Positions 1 through 10,100 of a stretch of DNA of 64,000 bases are shown in pieces (position 1 is the stretch's first letter; every line of letters begins with the position of its first letter). The notes beneath the pieces were generated by a model, which did no database searches, had not been told where the DNA came from, and saw only the letters and a list, made by a program, of their open reading frames with translations. The DNA is from Phytophthora hibernalis (taxonomy: Eukaryota > Oomycota > Peronosporomycetes > Peronosporales > Peronosporaceae): positions 1 through 64,000 of the forward strand of contig JAAKBF010000064.1 of the NCBI GenBank assembly GCA_012656075.1, read 5' to 3'. A program made the translations under genes and the position numbers.

Positions 1-500
1 CCTCCGGCGAAGGCTTGTAGATGACTTCGTCGATTCGGTTGAGTTCGATTAACTCTGCTTTCCTGGGATCGGCTGAAACCACGCTGGACTGTTTGCTGTT
101 GAAAGCTTCTGTAGCTAAAGAGTCTGCAGCTGCATTGAACTCTCGGACCACGTGGAGATATTTCACAGACCGAAGCTTGGCTGTGGGTTCTCGGTAGTGG
201 TTGAGTTGGGCCATCAGAGTTTCCTTCCGACAGGCCATCACCCCTAGGGACTGCTGGATTGCGAGTCTCGAGTCTCCCACCACAATTAAATCCTCGGTGC
301 CGCGCTCCAGCACTGTCAAGACACCATTGTTCATGCCGGCGTACCCAGCGAGGTTTACTGTGGTGGTCTCGAGATAAGCACTCGCAGCCGTCACTACCGT
401 CCATTCTGGTAATTTCCATAGTATCCATGAGCAACTACCATACCCGCCATTCTTCTCCGTCTTGGCTGATCCATCAAAAGACATCACCAAGCCATTGTAA
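1..500 (-). pseudogene. pol: W1 second (archaeal-type) RNase H
   Basis: Minus-strand frame from about 500 to the window edge. It reads SFDGSAKTEK, then VNLAGYAGMN, then VVGDSRLAIQQS, and ends in NAAADSLATEA. The acidic residues in DGS, GDS and AADSLA match RNase H catalytic positions. The usual glutamate of the AEY motif reads Gly here (LAGY), whereas the X and W2 copies keep E, so this copy may be catalytically dead. It follows a complete RT-linked RNase H, so it is an extra domain. Extra RNase H domains of this kind are known in plant Tat elements and have been reported in oomycete Ty3/Gypsy elements. The role is presumed removal of RNA from RNA:DNA hybrids during reverse transcription. Confidence 0.75.
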
Positions 501-1244
501 GTTCTCGGTAGGCATGCGTATAGCAAGTGTGGATCCATTCGAGCAGTCGACGATCCTCGTGACGGTGGTCGTCACCAGGGTTAACGAGTCTTCGAGGTCA
601 ACGAAGCTGGTAAGCCCAGCTTGTAGTTGCTGAGCAAAACAACAATCGCGTTCCTTGACTCGGTTGACCTTCAGGTGCCACGAAGACAACATGACCGCGA
701 AGTGGGTCGTACGACCGAACAATGTCTTCGACTTATGCACCCACTCCAGTGTCGAGAACCGAGTGTAGACATGGCGACCAGCTGGGTGTAACACACTTTC
801 AACAGTAACAACAAGGCCAACACCTCCTTCTCGGCCGGGTGGTAATTCATCTCTGCGTCCTTCAGTAGACGGCCGCAGAACCGCACAGGGTTACCTTGTC
901 GTGATGATACTGCATCAGAGTGGAACTCAGAGCCCACTCATTAGCAAATAACGTCACGTGCACCTCTTTGGCTCGGTCGAAGTGCCGTAGTATCGGCGCG
1001 TCTGCAACCTTCTGTTGTAGTACCGCGAAACTTCGGTGAGCCGCGGATGGGTTCTCTGCCGGTGTAAAGTCCTCATCCTTGAGTTGGTACAGGGCAGCCC
1101 GTAGACTGCAAAGTCTTGAATGAATCTGCTGTAATAGTTCAACGCACCGAGGAATGACTGCATTCCTTTCTTCGTTGACGGGAACGACAGCTCCGTCACT
1201 ATCTTCAACTTCTTTGTATCGGCCTGAATGCCGTCGACCGACAC
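474..1244 (-). pseudogene. pol: W1 RT thumb and RNase H
   Basis: Continues RT after an in-frame TAG (1251-1253) that follows VDFM. The segment holds the gypsy thumb signature MQSFLGALNYYSRFIQDF, then shifts frame near 1100, 790 and 670 to give the tethered RNase H (AEMNYHPAEKEVLALLLLLK, HVYTRFSTLEWV). Frames 954-1244, 671-937 and 474-794 together make one domain. Function: 3' part of the reverse transcriptase and degradation of the genomic RNA template. The copy is broken by at least one nonsense mutation and three frameshifts. Confidence 0.82.
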
Positions 1245-1250
1245 TTCATG

Positions 1251-2135
1251 CTACATGAAATCCACTCGGCCTCGTACAAAACTTCTCTTCGTGAAACTCA
1301 CACTTATTCGACACTCACCAAACCGTTGAATCAGGCGGTCCAGGGTGGCTAGACAAGAGTCAAAAGTCTCGGAGCCGAAACAAATATCGTCAACGAACGA
1401 CCGCCGATCGAACACTGGCACCAACGAGAATTCATCTGTTTCCCCTGTGGAGAACATATCCGCTACAGGGCTATTTACCAGTTGTGTCACAGCGTCGAGC
1501 GTCACCGAGGACTCGCGGTCGGCTTCGAACTTGGTCGGAAAAGCTGTTGAAACCTCGGACGGCCGTGCAGAACCGTCGGTCACTCCTGTTCTAGCGGCCA
1601 CAGCGACCGTTTCAGCCGATCGCATCAACTCAGAGAACTGGGTCCAACCACCCTTGGGCTGAACGAACCCCCATAGAGCGTTATCAATCATTCGTTGATA
1701 AATCATCGGTGCGTTCTTCAAACCAAACGGCATACGCAGCCACTCAAAGTGGCCGAGTGCACAAACGAAGGCCGAGATTTTCCGAGCTCTCATCGTCATC
1801 ATTATTGCCCAAAATCCGCTAGCTGCATCTAAAAAGCAGAACCACAGGTAGGCTTCTAGGTCCGTTAACAAATCGTCGACCAGCGGCATGGCATACTCCA
1901 TGATCGCGGTGGTTGCATTTGCCAGCTTGTAATCAATGCACAGGCGAATATCACCGCCGTTCTTCTTCAACACGATTACAATCGGAGATGCCCACGGGCT
2001 GTCCGAGAACGCTACCAACCGAGCTTTCAGCAAGCCTTTCAGTAACTCGTATAACTTCTTCAGGTGCTTCAGCGGTATACGCCGAGCCCTTTGTTTAATT
2101 GGAAGGTGCCCATGTACGTCGATGTCGCATACCAC
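1251..2135 (-). pseudogene. pol: W1 reverse transcriptase palm
   Basis: 294-residue frame. N-terminal CDIDVHGH, then SPWASPIVIVLKKNGGDIRL, LDAASGFWA, the fingers/palm motif MPFGLKNAPMIYQR, and the catalytic box as FVDD near 1390. About 83 residues separate the 'ALWGFVQP' helix from FVDD; in Ty3-like RTs this spacing is only a few residues. The insert is Ser/Thr/Glu-rich and ends in DMFSTGETDE. X elements share an insert of the same size, so it is a lineage trait and not a copy defect. RNA-directed DNA polymerase of a Ty3/Gypsy element; inactive here because of the stop at 1251. Confidence 0.88.
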
Positions 2136-2168
2136 ACCGTAGACTGGCGGTGGGAGAGCATTCCCGCT

Positions 2169-3048
2169 CTAAATCATGATCTGTTCATGCTGCTTTAACA
2201 CGCTGACCAATGCTCGTTGTTGCTCGGACGTGGCCTTCGGGTTCGCCACGTTGGGTCCTGTATAATCCAAAACCTTCTCCGAAGCTTCGGTCAGGTCAGG
2301 CAGGAATGCCAACTCATGGGCGTAGTCGGTCAACTCCATCTCATTTGCCACATGCTCGGCCACACCACCTGGGGAATCATCAATGTCGACAGCGGTGTTA
2401 GCGGGAACACCCGCCATAAGCGGTACGAACACCGACTCAAGACGTGCCTCCGAGTCTTCGGTGACCTCGGTTTCCGATGCCTCGCCGGTAATTACATCGC
2501 CTAAACCACTGTCAAAGGATTTGGGCATGGACATTTCTCGGCTTCCATGTCCATAGCCACTATGTCCGAGGTTGCCAAAGTAACGGTTACTGTCGGTTGG
2601 TCGCACTCGTTCAGTTGGCCGTGGCACTCATCAACACTCGGTGGACGGGCCACCCGACGCCCATCATGGTGTGTCGCCGGTCGGGAAAGAATCTTCCGAG
2701 GTGTCGGATATTCTCGCCGCTCGACTTCCGGTGGTTGACTGGCTAACCACCGCTCGTACAGCTTGCTTTCACGCTTCAGTAATGTGTCATCCCGACACTC
2801 GTCGTACGCCAGCACTTGCCATTTGTCGTACTTCGCCGATCGCAGCCGGGTATAGTCACGCCCTTACGGGAGGTCGCCACGTGGTACCCATAACACCACC
2901 GATTCGTGGTTGGAACAGTGAGCAACCCTCGGTGACACATTAGTCAGCCGGATAATCGCTGGTTGTCCTCGCTGAAACCTCGTCACTGTCGGCACGAGAT
3001 TCCCAATCCGGCGAATCCACACCTCATGGGTGTTCAGAGGTAGACGTC
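2169..3048 (-). pseudogene. pol: W1 protease-RT linker
   Basis: Two overlapping minus frames (2501-2815 and 2169-2627) carry a linker also found in X. The first has LAYDECRDDTLLKRESKLYE and WLASQPPEVE; the second has SLTDYAHELAFLPDLTE followed by LDYTGPNV. The same blocks occur in X1 (19500-20290) and X3 (46890-46999), in the same order between protease and RT. No catalytic motif is visible. It is probably a spacer of the polyprotein, acidic and mostly disordered. One frameshift separates the two frames. Confidence 0.65.
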
Positions 3049-3049
3049 G

Positions 3050-3681
3050 TCAAGGTAACTTGAACTCGTGCCACTCTCGTCCGGCGACTGACAAATCCTC
3101 GGTCGGGTCACCGGCCACTTGCAGACCGTATACCGGAGCATCATCCTCGTTCTGGGATTTCACCAGGGGAACCATAACTTCATCCGGTAACCGGGCCGTA
3201 CCATGAAACAAATCTAACGGCACTCCAGCTGGGATCATGAAGTCCGTGCCGAGGACCACATTGACACTATGATCCATATTCCACAACTCGAATTCATATA
3301 CTCGCTCCACCCAAGGGTGATCTTAACGAGTGCTCGGCGGCGTGTCTCCATCACTCCTGGATTAATATCTCTCACCTCCAGACTACGACCGTGGTCTGAA
3401 ACCTCCTGTACGCGTAGTTTCTGTGCATAAGAAGCCGATATCACGCTCCCATTCTCTCCAGTGTCGAGCAGAATCCTCGTTCCCGCGTCATCCACTGCCC
3501 CATTTACCATGGCACGCAAACGTTTCCTTTTGTCGTAGCGTTGGGCCGACCACCACCGCATCCTCTCGCCAGACAACAACTTGATTGCCTGGCCGAGACC
3601 CCGAGGCTCGTGCTCAGTCACAGCCATATTCGCGATTGAAGCCTCGGTAACCGTACCAGTAGCTTCTTCTTCACATTTCAT
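3050..3681 (-). pseudogene. pol: W1 retroviral-type aspartic protease
   Basis: Frame 3235-3681 carries LLDTGENGSVISASYAQKL, the active-site loop of retropepsins (DTG followed by a hydrophobic strand). After a frameshift near 3300, frame 3050-3310 supplies the second half (VVLGTDFMIPAGVPLDL, the flap-side GTDFM motif). The protease acts as a homodimer that cuts the Gag-Pol polyprotein in the particle. ENGS replaces the more usual ANVS after DTG. The same domain is intact around the active site in X3 (46288-46320) and deleted in X1. Confidence 0.82.
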
Positions 3682-3858
3682 ATTTCACATTTCACATTCA
3701 CTTCACTCCCACCGAGGCTTGCGCCTCTCTCTTCTCCCTTTTCCGTCGATTTCACATAATTCATATTCAAGTCATCATGACGTTTGCACGAACCAGTGAA
3801 CGCAAACAAATAGTCGGCGTCCAGCGCAGGCTCAACTAACTGTGGTAGACCAATTGGG

Positions 3859-4559
3859 ACCAACCCATTTTTAGTTGGTGGGCTGCCTAGGTTAAATGAC
3901 TCGCATATACCAATTCTTGCAGTTCCGGCGAGAGGTCCTTCTTCTCAACCTTTGCTTTCAGAAGGGACGCAAGTCCGTTGAATGCTTCGCGCTTTCCCGC
4001 ATCGTGGACTTGCTTGTAGATCTTGCACCTCTTGAAACAATAGTGTGCAGAGTGTGTGAGTCCATCACAGGCGGCACACGAGCCATATTGTCGGCAACAA
4101 TCACGTCCGCCTGGGCCTCGTTTGTCTCGGTCGTGCGGGTATTGGTTATTCCCGACCCTCGCCCGGCGATGTCAGCCCGTGCGAACGTTCCCTCGGCGGC
4201 GTGACGACGCTCCGAATCGTTCGCAGCAGCCACGTGACCGTGGTCTTTATCCGACGCATATTCGTCGTCCGAGTACCTGTCCGAGCCTCGGTCACCCCTT
4301 CTAGGGTAGTACTCCGGGTCATAACCCTCGGTATCATCATAACCCCCGCTCGATGCCTCGGCCAGATCTCCTCGCGGGTCGACCGAGCCGTCCACCTTCA
4401 ACGCAGCGACCATGTCTGTCAGTGCTTCAGCTAGAGTGACCCTCGGTCGGTATTGGCGATCGTCTTGACGTCGGCTGTCATCACGATACCGATCTTCCCG
4501 ACGACGGCCATCATCTCGGTCACGCCGGTAGGGGTTCCGCGAATCCTCGGAGCGTCTAT
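3859..4559 (-). pseudogene. gag: W1 gag C-terminal part with zinc knuckle
   Basis: The upstream part is rich in Arg/Asp (RRDRDDGRREDRYRDD) and contains VTLAEALTDMVAAL, matching the X gag segment RRVTLADASIDDLWAAL. After a frameshift near 4100 another frame encodes a cysteine/histidine cluster, CAAC-x7-H-x-C followed by FKRCKIYKQV, then a conserved tail ending EL(V)YASHL and a stop near 3895. This is the nucleocapsid end of Gag, which binds the element RNA. The capsid part is missing because the copy is truncated at 4560. Confidence 0.7.
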
Positions 4560-4978
4560 TGTGACGGGGTCACACGCACCTTAGCTTTAGAGGAAGCGTT
4601 AACGCGCTAACCACAACAGACGCCTAGCGTTCCTGCTGTAAGCTTGCAAAGGCCTGGCCTTTCTGTCCAATATGGTACCGAGTACCAATTGACTTGCGAA
4701 CTTCCGGGTTAGAGTTAAACTGATTTATTTTAAGAACACTGTTGTAGTTCTAACTACTGCTAACTATCTGCATACTGAATCCCTGTCTAATCTGATCTGT
4801 CCTAATGGGGACCACCTATTTAGATGTACTGCTTTAAAACAACTGACGTACCACTTAAGTACGACTGAAGTACGAATTAAGTCCTTGACGTGCCACACAC
4901 CACGCGTGTGACGGACACCAATGGTGTGGACCACATCACAGAGAACAATGGTCGCTCCTGTCAAGTGGCCCCATTACA
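4560..4978 (-). repeat. LTR (419 bp) of an unassigned element
   Basis: On the plus strand the unit starts TGTGACGGGGTCAC and ends GTGGCCCCATTACA, so it has TG...CA ends with imperfect inverted termini. On the minus strand it is preceded by GGTGTGGGAGGG (4979-4990), a purine-rich run where a polypurine tract belongs. That suggests a 3' LTR of a minus-strand element. No matching 5 bp flank both ends (TCTAT on the left, CCCTC on the right), and no second copy lies in the window. It cuts the W1 gag. Confidence 0.6.
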
Positions 4979-5690
4979 CCCTCCCACACCCAAACGGGAA
5001 GCACCTTGTCCAGGGGAATTCCAGCGAACCGCACAGGCAACGCCTCGTTCTGCAATTTGCGCACCGAGAACCGCCGAGAATCCAAGACGCCCACCGGGCA
5101 CCAGGCCAAGACCCGCACCACTTGCGATGCCAAAGCACGTCGACTCCAAGGCGCTCCGCGCCGCCGACCCAAGACGAAGGCGGCGAAGCCCAATCGAAGA
5201 AGCCGCCTCGGCATCCGAAGAAGGCTTCCCAGAAGCCCGACGACAGGGCTAAGCCCGCTGCGACCAGATCCCGGTCCAGCAGGAAACGCACCGAGGTCAC
5301 CCTGCCCGGACCGTACGAAGGCGGCAGCGACAACGAGTCGGACTCCGACAGCGAAATCAACCCGAACCTAGTTCTGGGCGACGACAGCCCGGAATCCCAC
5401 GGCGACGATCTCCTTCGTGGAACGCGAGGGAGTCTGTCCCACCGGTTTGCTTCGGCGAGCTCGCGTTCCATGAACTCTTGGGCAGCTTGACGCTGCGATC
5501 GGTCGCCGAACTCAGTAGCGTGGCGACGACGGCCTCGCCGGTCACATCGGGGAGGCGATGGAGAGCTTTCCACTCAATCCGCGTGAGGTGGGGAAATCTT
5601 CCATGCTCCAGGGTTACCTCCATGCCTTCAGGCTCCAATACTTGACTTATCTTGATCTTGGTCGTTGGAAGGACTACAAATTGCTACCAG
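4979..5690 (+). other. Orphan Lys/Ser/Asp-rich ORF next to the 4560-4978 LTR
   Basis: A plus-strand frame (4921-5490, 189 aa) starts inside the LTR. It becomes protein-like from about residue 70: basic stretches with PPRHPKKASQKPDDRAKP, then an acidic run with GGSDNESDSDSEINPN and LGDDSPESHGDD. It then loses coding character. I recognise no domain. It could be a gag N-terminus. It could also be an antisense ORF like those of X and Y, because it lies just inside a minus-strand 3' LTR and runs in the opposite direction. The minus-strand frames here are less convincing. Confidence 0.35.
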
Positions 5691-5969
5691 GTATAACGGG
5701 CCAGGTGTGTCCGTTATCTAGTTTACACTATAGATGCAAGGAAGCGTCGGAAGACTCAGAAGAGTGAGTCGTAGTATGGACTTTGTGGCAAATTAAACTC
5801 TGATTTAGTTTAGGGCCGTCGGGGCCACTCAAATGCTAACTGTCATCCGATTGGCTGAAATGGATCTTCACTTTCAACCAATCAAAGAATGACAACGAAG
5901 CACACGCTAACCGTGTCGTCGTATCTACTTTCAATATCAACCTATATAGATCTACCTACATATGTAACT
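5691..5969. other. Stretch without a recognised gene
   Basis: No coding frame. It contains a small inverted pair, ATAACGG and CCGTTAT (about 5692-5716), two ATTGG/CCAAT-type boxes (near 5851 and 5878) and a TATATAG at about 5943. These would fit a promoter-bearing LTR remnant, but I cannot place its ends. Confidence 0.3.
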
Positions 5970-6908
5970 ACAGAGCCGGCGAGCTCGGCCGAAGAGGTGG
6001 AAGAGATCGAAACGATCAATTTCATTTGATATTTGTAAAGGAGAATATTTAGGAAACCAAGAAAGGACCTTTCAGGTCCTCAGAAGATAACAGAACTAAC
6101 AGAGCAGAATTTTCTAAGTCCCTGAACGAGCTTGATTATCACTGCCGTTGACACCCGAGAGGCATAGCTTGTAGGGTGTTGACTTGTAGCGCCAAGAGAA
6201 TATGTCGGTCCGGGGTAGGTTGTGTCTCGCTACGCGCGAAGAAGAAATCTTGCCGAACTCGGCGAGTCGGTGCGTCGGATAGCCGGGTGCCGTAACACTT
6301 TCAGTCGAGAAGCTTTTTCCTCACTGGCCTTGTGACCGGCGGCGATTGGCGACGCTTCTCGCGGCGCTCGGGGCGCTGGTGCTTCCCTCCAGGAGGGCGC
6401 GGACTCGCTGCTGCGCATCCCGCAGGCCACGACGCAGGGACGGAGCGCGCAGAAGCTGCTGCAGTTTCACATGCAGCCCAGCGACGTCGTGACCACGAAC
6501 GTGGTGGAAGTCGAGGGTGCCCTGAGCAGCCGCACTCAGCGTCCTGCAGGATGGAGACAACAGTCTTCGAGCGCAGGACGTCCTGCAGTGCACAGCAGCT
6601 GGAGGCTAGGGCCTGCAGCTCGTCCTCGAGGTCCAACTGCTCGTCGGTGGGTGAAGATGGGCGCTGTTGTCCACTCATTGGTGGAGAACACGGGATTAAG
6701 TACAGTGGTCAGCAGAACTCGGCTGACCCTGGAAGATTAGCTGGCTTGGTTGCCTGGCATTCAACGAGAGTGAAACACTACCTGACCCGGCAGGGCCAAT
6801 CGCTAGGGGATAACTCAGCGAGGGCCAACAACGCCGATATAACCCGGCGATTGTTGTGATTACAAGGTAGAATTCCACGTCTGACGAAATTGTGTGTTTG
6901 CAACGCCA
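5970..6908 (+). repeat. LTR family B fragment, interrupted
   Basis: Similar over most of its length to the right two thirds of the solo LTR at 30769-31827. Shared blocks include GAAACCAAGAAA, AGGTCCTCAGAA, CACCCGAGAGGCATAGC and the 3' end GTTTGCAACGCCACA at 6908. The left third of the LTR is missing. About 370 bp of foreign sequence (6330-6700) splits it. It abuts a truncated X gag at 6909, so it probably inserted into X1 or marks a recombination breakpoint. Confidence 0.6.
6330..6700 (-). other. Foreign insert in LTR B, possible captured coding fragment
   Basis: This block is absent from the other LTR B copy. The minus strand opens with MSGQQRPSSPTDEQLDLEDE and continues LQALASSCCALQDVLRSK. 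After a frameshift it reads TLDFHHVRGHDVAGLHVKLQ and RRGLRDAQQRVRALLEG. The composition (amphipathic, Leu/Gln/Arg-rich) suggests an alpha-helical or coiled-coil protein start. I do not recognise the family. It may be a host exon picked up by an element, or part of an unrelated transposon. Confidence 0.35.
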
Positions 6909-7543
6909 CACGTGGCTCGGGTGACCGACTGCCGCTTGTTCCCAAGGCGAAAAGAATGTCGAAATACCGAAGGCAAACCGAACCTTGGTCCGACTCGTCG
7001 AACAAATGAAGACCAACAGTCGGTGGATCAACATGTTCGCTCCGATGTACATGTGTCAAGAAGCGAAGTGGGCTCAACTCAGCGAGGAACTGGGCCAACC
7101 CGTCAATAGCCAAACGATGGACCAACTCGTCGAGGATACAGAGATATTACTCCGAGCGATGGGATACCCGTCCGGCCATAAGCCATCGAAACCGGCGCTG
7201 ACATCTTGGAGTGTGCACGCGGTTGCCGTCGAGCTGATGAGATGGCCAGGGAAGTTGAAAGACTTGTTCGGGATGCAAGGTGGACCAAAGGGACAGTTAC
7301 CCAAGGCTCGCCGAGCGAGAGAACTCGACGAGAGCAAACTGGCTCCACCACAACCGTACGTCACAGAGCTGTACGTTCCCCCGAGTCAGTGAAGACCCAG
7401 CCTTGCGAAAGTTCCGTTGCCGAAGACACCCGAAACGAAGCGTGGTGTATTCTGGAGCACTGAGGGAACACCGTATTTCGCCGACTCGCACATGCAAACT
7501 CCGAAGAAGGCCAGCGACCAGCCAGCTCGACGCCCGATGGCAG
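6909..7543 (+). pseudogene. gag: X1 gag N-terminal part
   Basis: Plus frame 6985-7392 reads MKTNSRWINMFAPMYMCQ, then WAQLSEELGQPVNSQTMDQL and WSVHAVAVELMRW. The same sequence occurs in X3 at 44050-44580. It is the conserved N-terminal (matrix-like) part of X Gag, upstream of the capsid. The Gag start is missing: X3 shows about 300 further bases, replaced here by LTR B. The frame is broken near 7390 (a 2-3 bp difference from X3) and then interrupted at 7544 by the X2 insertion. The rest of this gag resumes at 17368. Confidence 0.72.
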
Positions 7544-8509
7544 TGTGGTGTTGTGATTCACAGAAAACGTCGTTCGTTCGGCTTCCACGCAACAGCACAA
7601 CAATTCGCTGAGTCAGGTCGGCGATGTTGGGCGTGCGCAGGTTTCCTGTCGGTTCCATTTGCGGTTCGCCCCAGCCGGGGTTCAGTTGAGTGTTGTTCCC
7701 GAAGGGTATCAAGCTCCAAACTCTCCAGAGACTCGCCTGAGCGGGGCAGTCTCCGTGCAAAACCCTGTGCCCTCCACCAAAGGATGGACGGCAGAGCGCG
7801 AGCGCTTTACAGGTCACCAGGCGCAGATTACGCCCAGCTAGGAGGTTACGGTGTCCTGGGTTGTGCAGACCCACCGGCTCGTCGAATCGACGAGGCTTGT
7901 CTTCGCTTGGTAGCGAGGAGTGCCCACCCCGGGCCGACCTTGATCTCTTGGCGCTACCAGACGGATCCCCTACAAGCTATGCCTCTCGGGGAACGACGGC
8001 AGACATAATCCAGCCCACGCAGGGACTTACAGGAAAGTGTACGCTGTTCTTGGACTTAGAAGATTCTGCTCTGATTTTTATCTCTATGTCTTTGGAGAGC
8101 CCCTTCGGGCTCTTCCCTATGTTCTTCTATCGGTCCTATACAAATATCTAATGAAATAGAGTCGTTACAGATCTCCCTGCGACTCTTCGCTCAGCTCCGT
8201 CCCTTGGTGTCGAGCTGTGTACCTACCTCATGGCGACTCTTCGCCCAGATCCTGATTTATCCTTTCAGGCATATTCTCGCCAAGTCGACTTTCGCCGAGT
8301 CCAACTTTCGCCGAGTCGATTATCGCCGAGCCCGTCCATCGCTGAGTCCGGCTACGTGCGGTTCCTGATTAAGTCCGTTCCCTGTTGAGTGTGATGTATC
8401 CACTTGGCGGTGTATCCACTTGATCCTCTTGAGTGCGATGTATCCACTTGGTCTAGCTCAGGCATCCCTAGTGTAGGGTTACCCAAAATCTGGATTTCCC
8501 TACACCACA
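7544..8509 (-). repeat. X2 3' LTR (966 bp, complete)
   Basis: On the minus strand it starts TGTGGTGTAGGGAAATCC at 8509 and ends CACAACACCACA at 7544. It matches the X3 5' LTR (42578-43531, 954 bp) along its length. It contains a run of near-tandem TTTCGCCGAGTC-like units (about 8285-8345). The X3 copy has a primer-binding site immediately after its CACCACA end, which fixes the sense orientation of this family. Confidence 0.82.
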
Positions 8510-8722
8510 ACTGCCCCGGGCGTGATACAAGCCAGGCTGGTGAGTGTCTCGACCATCACTCCGCTCTCCAACTTCCCTTCGGTTGGAAATCTCGTCGAGT
8601 CAAGTGTTGTCATGTCCAGGAAGCCCGCCGAGGACGCCACTGCTCTTCTCACTGACCAGGTACGCCTCCCGCGCTTGACATGCTTCTTGTCCTCACTGAT
8701 GACCATCTAACCCGCCGCGTGT

Positions 8723-10100
8723 GTGCGCTTGACAGCTTCCCGTCGCGCCGCTACAGCTACCGCCGTCTCGTCGAGTTGGGCTGTCACTGCGAGCTTGTTC
8801 GCTCCTCAAGCGTCGTCGACTTCCTCGAGGGCTGTTGCAGGAGCGTTGTTTGCGCGTCGTTGGACCTCCACGCCCAAGTTTCTTCGCTCGGACCCGCTGG
8901 TCGACTCATCGATGGAGTCTCAAGATCCGGTCGACTTGACGAACTCGCTGGGCTCGCCGGAATCTTCCGTCGCTGGGTCCAGTCAAGCTCTTACGCCCGC
9001 TGCTGAGGTCACGCATGGTCTTCAGCCGGATGATACTTCGGTTCGGCCGGGATCGCCGGGATCGCCAGTGGAAATCGCGAGTAGCTCAGCTACTCTAGCT
9101 GAGTCAGAGGGTGACTCGGCGAATCTCGCGGCAGGCGATTCCGCTGGCCTATCTGGGATTCGTCGAGCTCTCGCTCAGCAAGGAGAAGAGCAGAGACAGC
9201 GTGATGCTTCTCTCGCTCAGCTGGTCTCGTTTCTATTGACCACTCTCCTCCACCCGCCGACGCTTCGACTCGCCAGGCCATTCTTGGGGCCAAATCGCCA
9301 GCATAAATCTTGGCTGCGTTGCAACGTGATGTTGTGCCTCTCCCGGATGTGTCCGCCGAAATCGCCGAGCTTCGGACCAAGCTCGCCAAATCTGAGCGAG
9401 TGGCTTCTGTTCGGTACAAGAGAATGGAGTCGGCGATCGCTGAGTCAGCCTCCTTACGCCACCAGCTGGGTACCGTCACGAAAGAGTTGGAAATTTATCG
9501 CTCGAGTTCTTTATGTTCGACCGAGATAACGGAGTCGTTCAACAAGACGATCGCCCAGCTCACGGCAATGCGACCGGACCCGAGCTGCCGAGGCGACCAT
9601 TCGGAAGCTTCAGGCTGAGCTCGAGAACCGTGATCGGACGTGTGCTAGCCTGGGTCAGAAGTTCATTGAGATCAAGGCGGAGTTCACCACTCTTCACGGG
9701 TTGGCTTCAACATATTATCGCCAACTCCAGGAGGCCATGGTCTTGCTTTGCTCGGGTGGTGACCGCGCTCTCCGCGAAGCTCGTCGAACGATCGAGTCGT
9801 TGAAGGGTACCGTCTTCGGCAGAAGCGTATTATCGCTCACCGCGGTCGCTACCCCGTATTCGACTCGCACTTGGCTGTCGCTGCTCTGGGTGGCGTGGAT
9901 GCCCCGGGCCTGGATCCTAGGGATCTCCAAATTAACGCTCGTCTTTGTCGGCTACTCGCCGAGCGCTTCCCCGAGTCGTTGGAGCTTCGTTCTTCACGTC
10001 GGCCCTGTGAAGTTACCCTCTCTCTCCGCCCAGCGAACTCGTGGAGCGGAGTATCTTCGGGATCGGCGATTTCAACTCGACGAGCTCGACTAATGTTAGG
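8723..10100 (+). pseudogene. X2 antisense ORF, N-terminal and coiled-coil part
   Basis: Plus-strand coding opposite to X2 pol. Frame 8723-9245 is Ser/Ala/Asp-rich (MESQDPVDLTNSLGSPESS, LAQQGEEQRQRDASLAQLVS). Frame 9246-9570 gives KLAKSERVASVRYKRMESAI and SASLRHQLGTVTKELEIYRS. Frame 9572-9870 gives TIRKLQAELENRDRTCASL and HGLASTYYRQLQEAM; together these are heptad-like coiled coils. Frame 9871 gives AVAALGGVDAPGLDPRDL and LCRLLAERFPESLEL. Four frames joined by 1-bp shifts show a formerly continuous protein. No known domain recognised. Copies: 40515-41202 and 25081-27264. Confidence 0.55.

Larger units (their letters stand above)
1..4559 (-). mobile_element. Ty3/Gypsy element W1, partial
   Basis: Minus-strand LTR retrotransposon body read from 4559 (gag) down to the window edge. 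Order seen: gag with a zinc knuckle, aspartic protease, a conserved pre-RT linker, reverse transcriptase, RNase H, then a second RNase H that is still open at base 1. Integrase would lie outside the window. The gag 5' end is cut at 4560, where a different LTR begins. Several frames are broken, so this copy is dead. Family W is a sister of family X (same domain order, clearly related proteins). A second W fragment lies at 41203-42577. Confidence 0.88.

Noticed and set aside
1345..1662. Plus-strand ORFs over W1 RT
   Set aside because: They are reverse-complement shadows of conserved RT codons and have no motif of their own.
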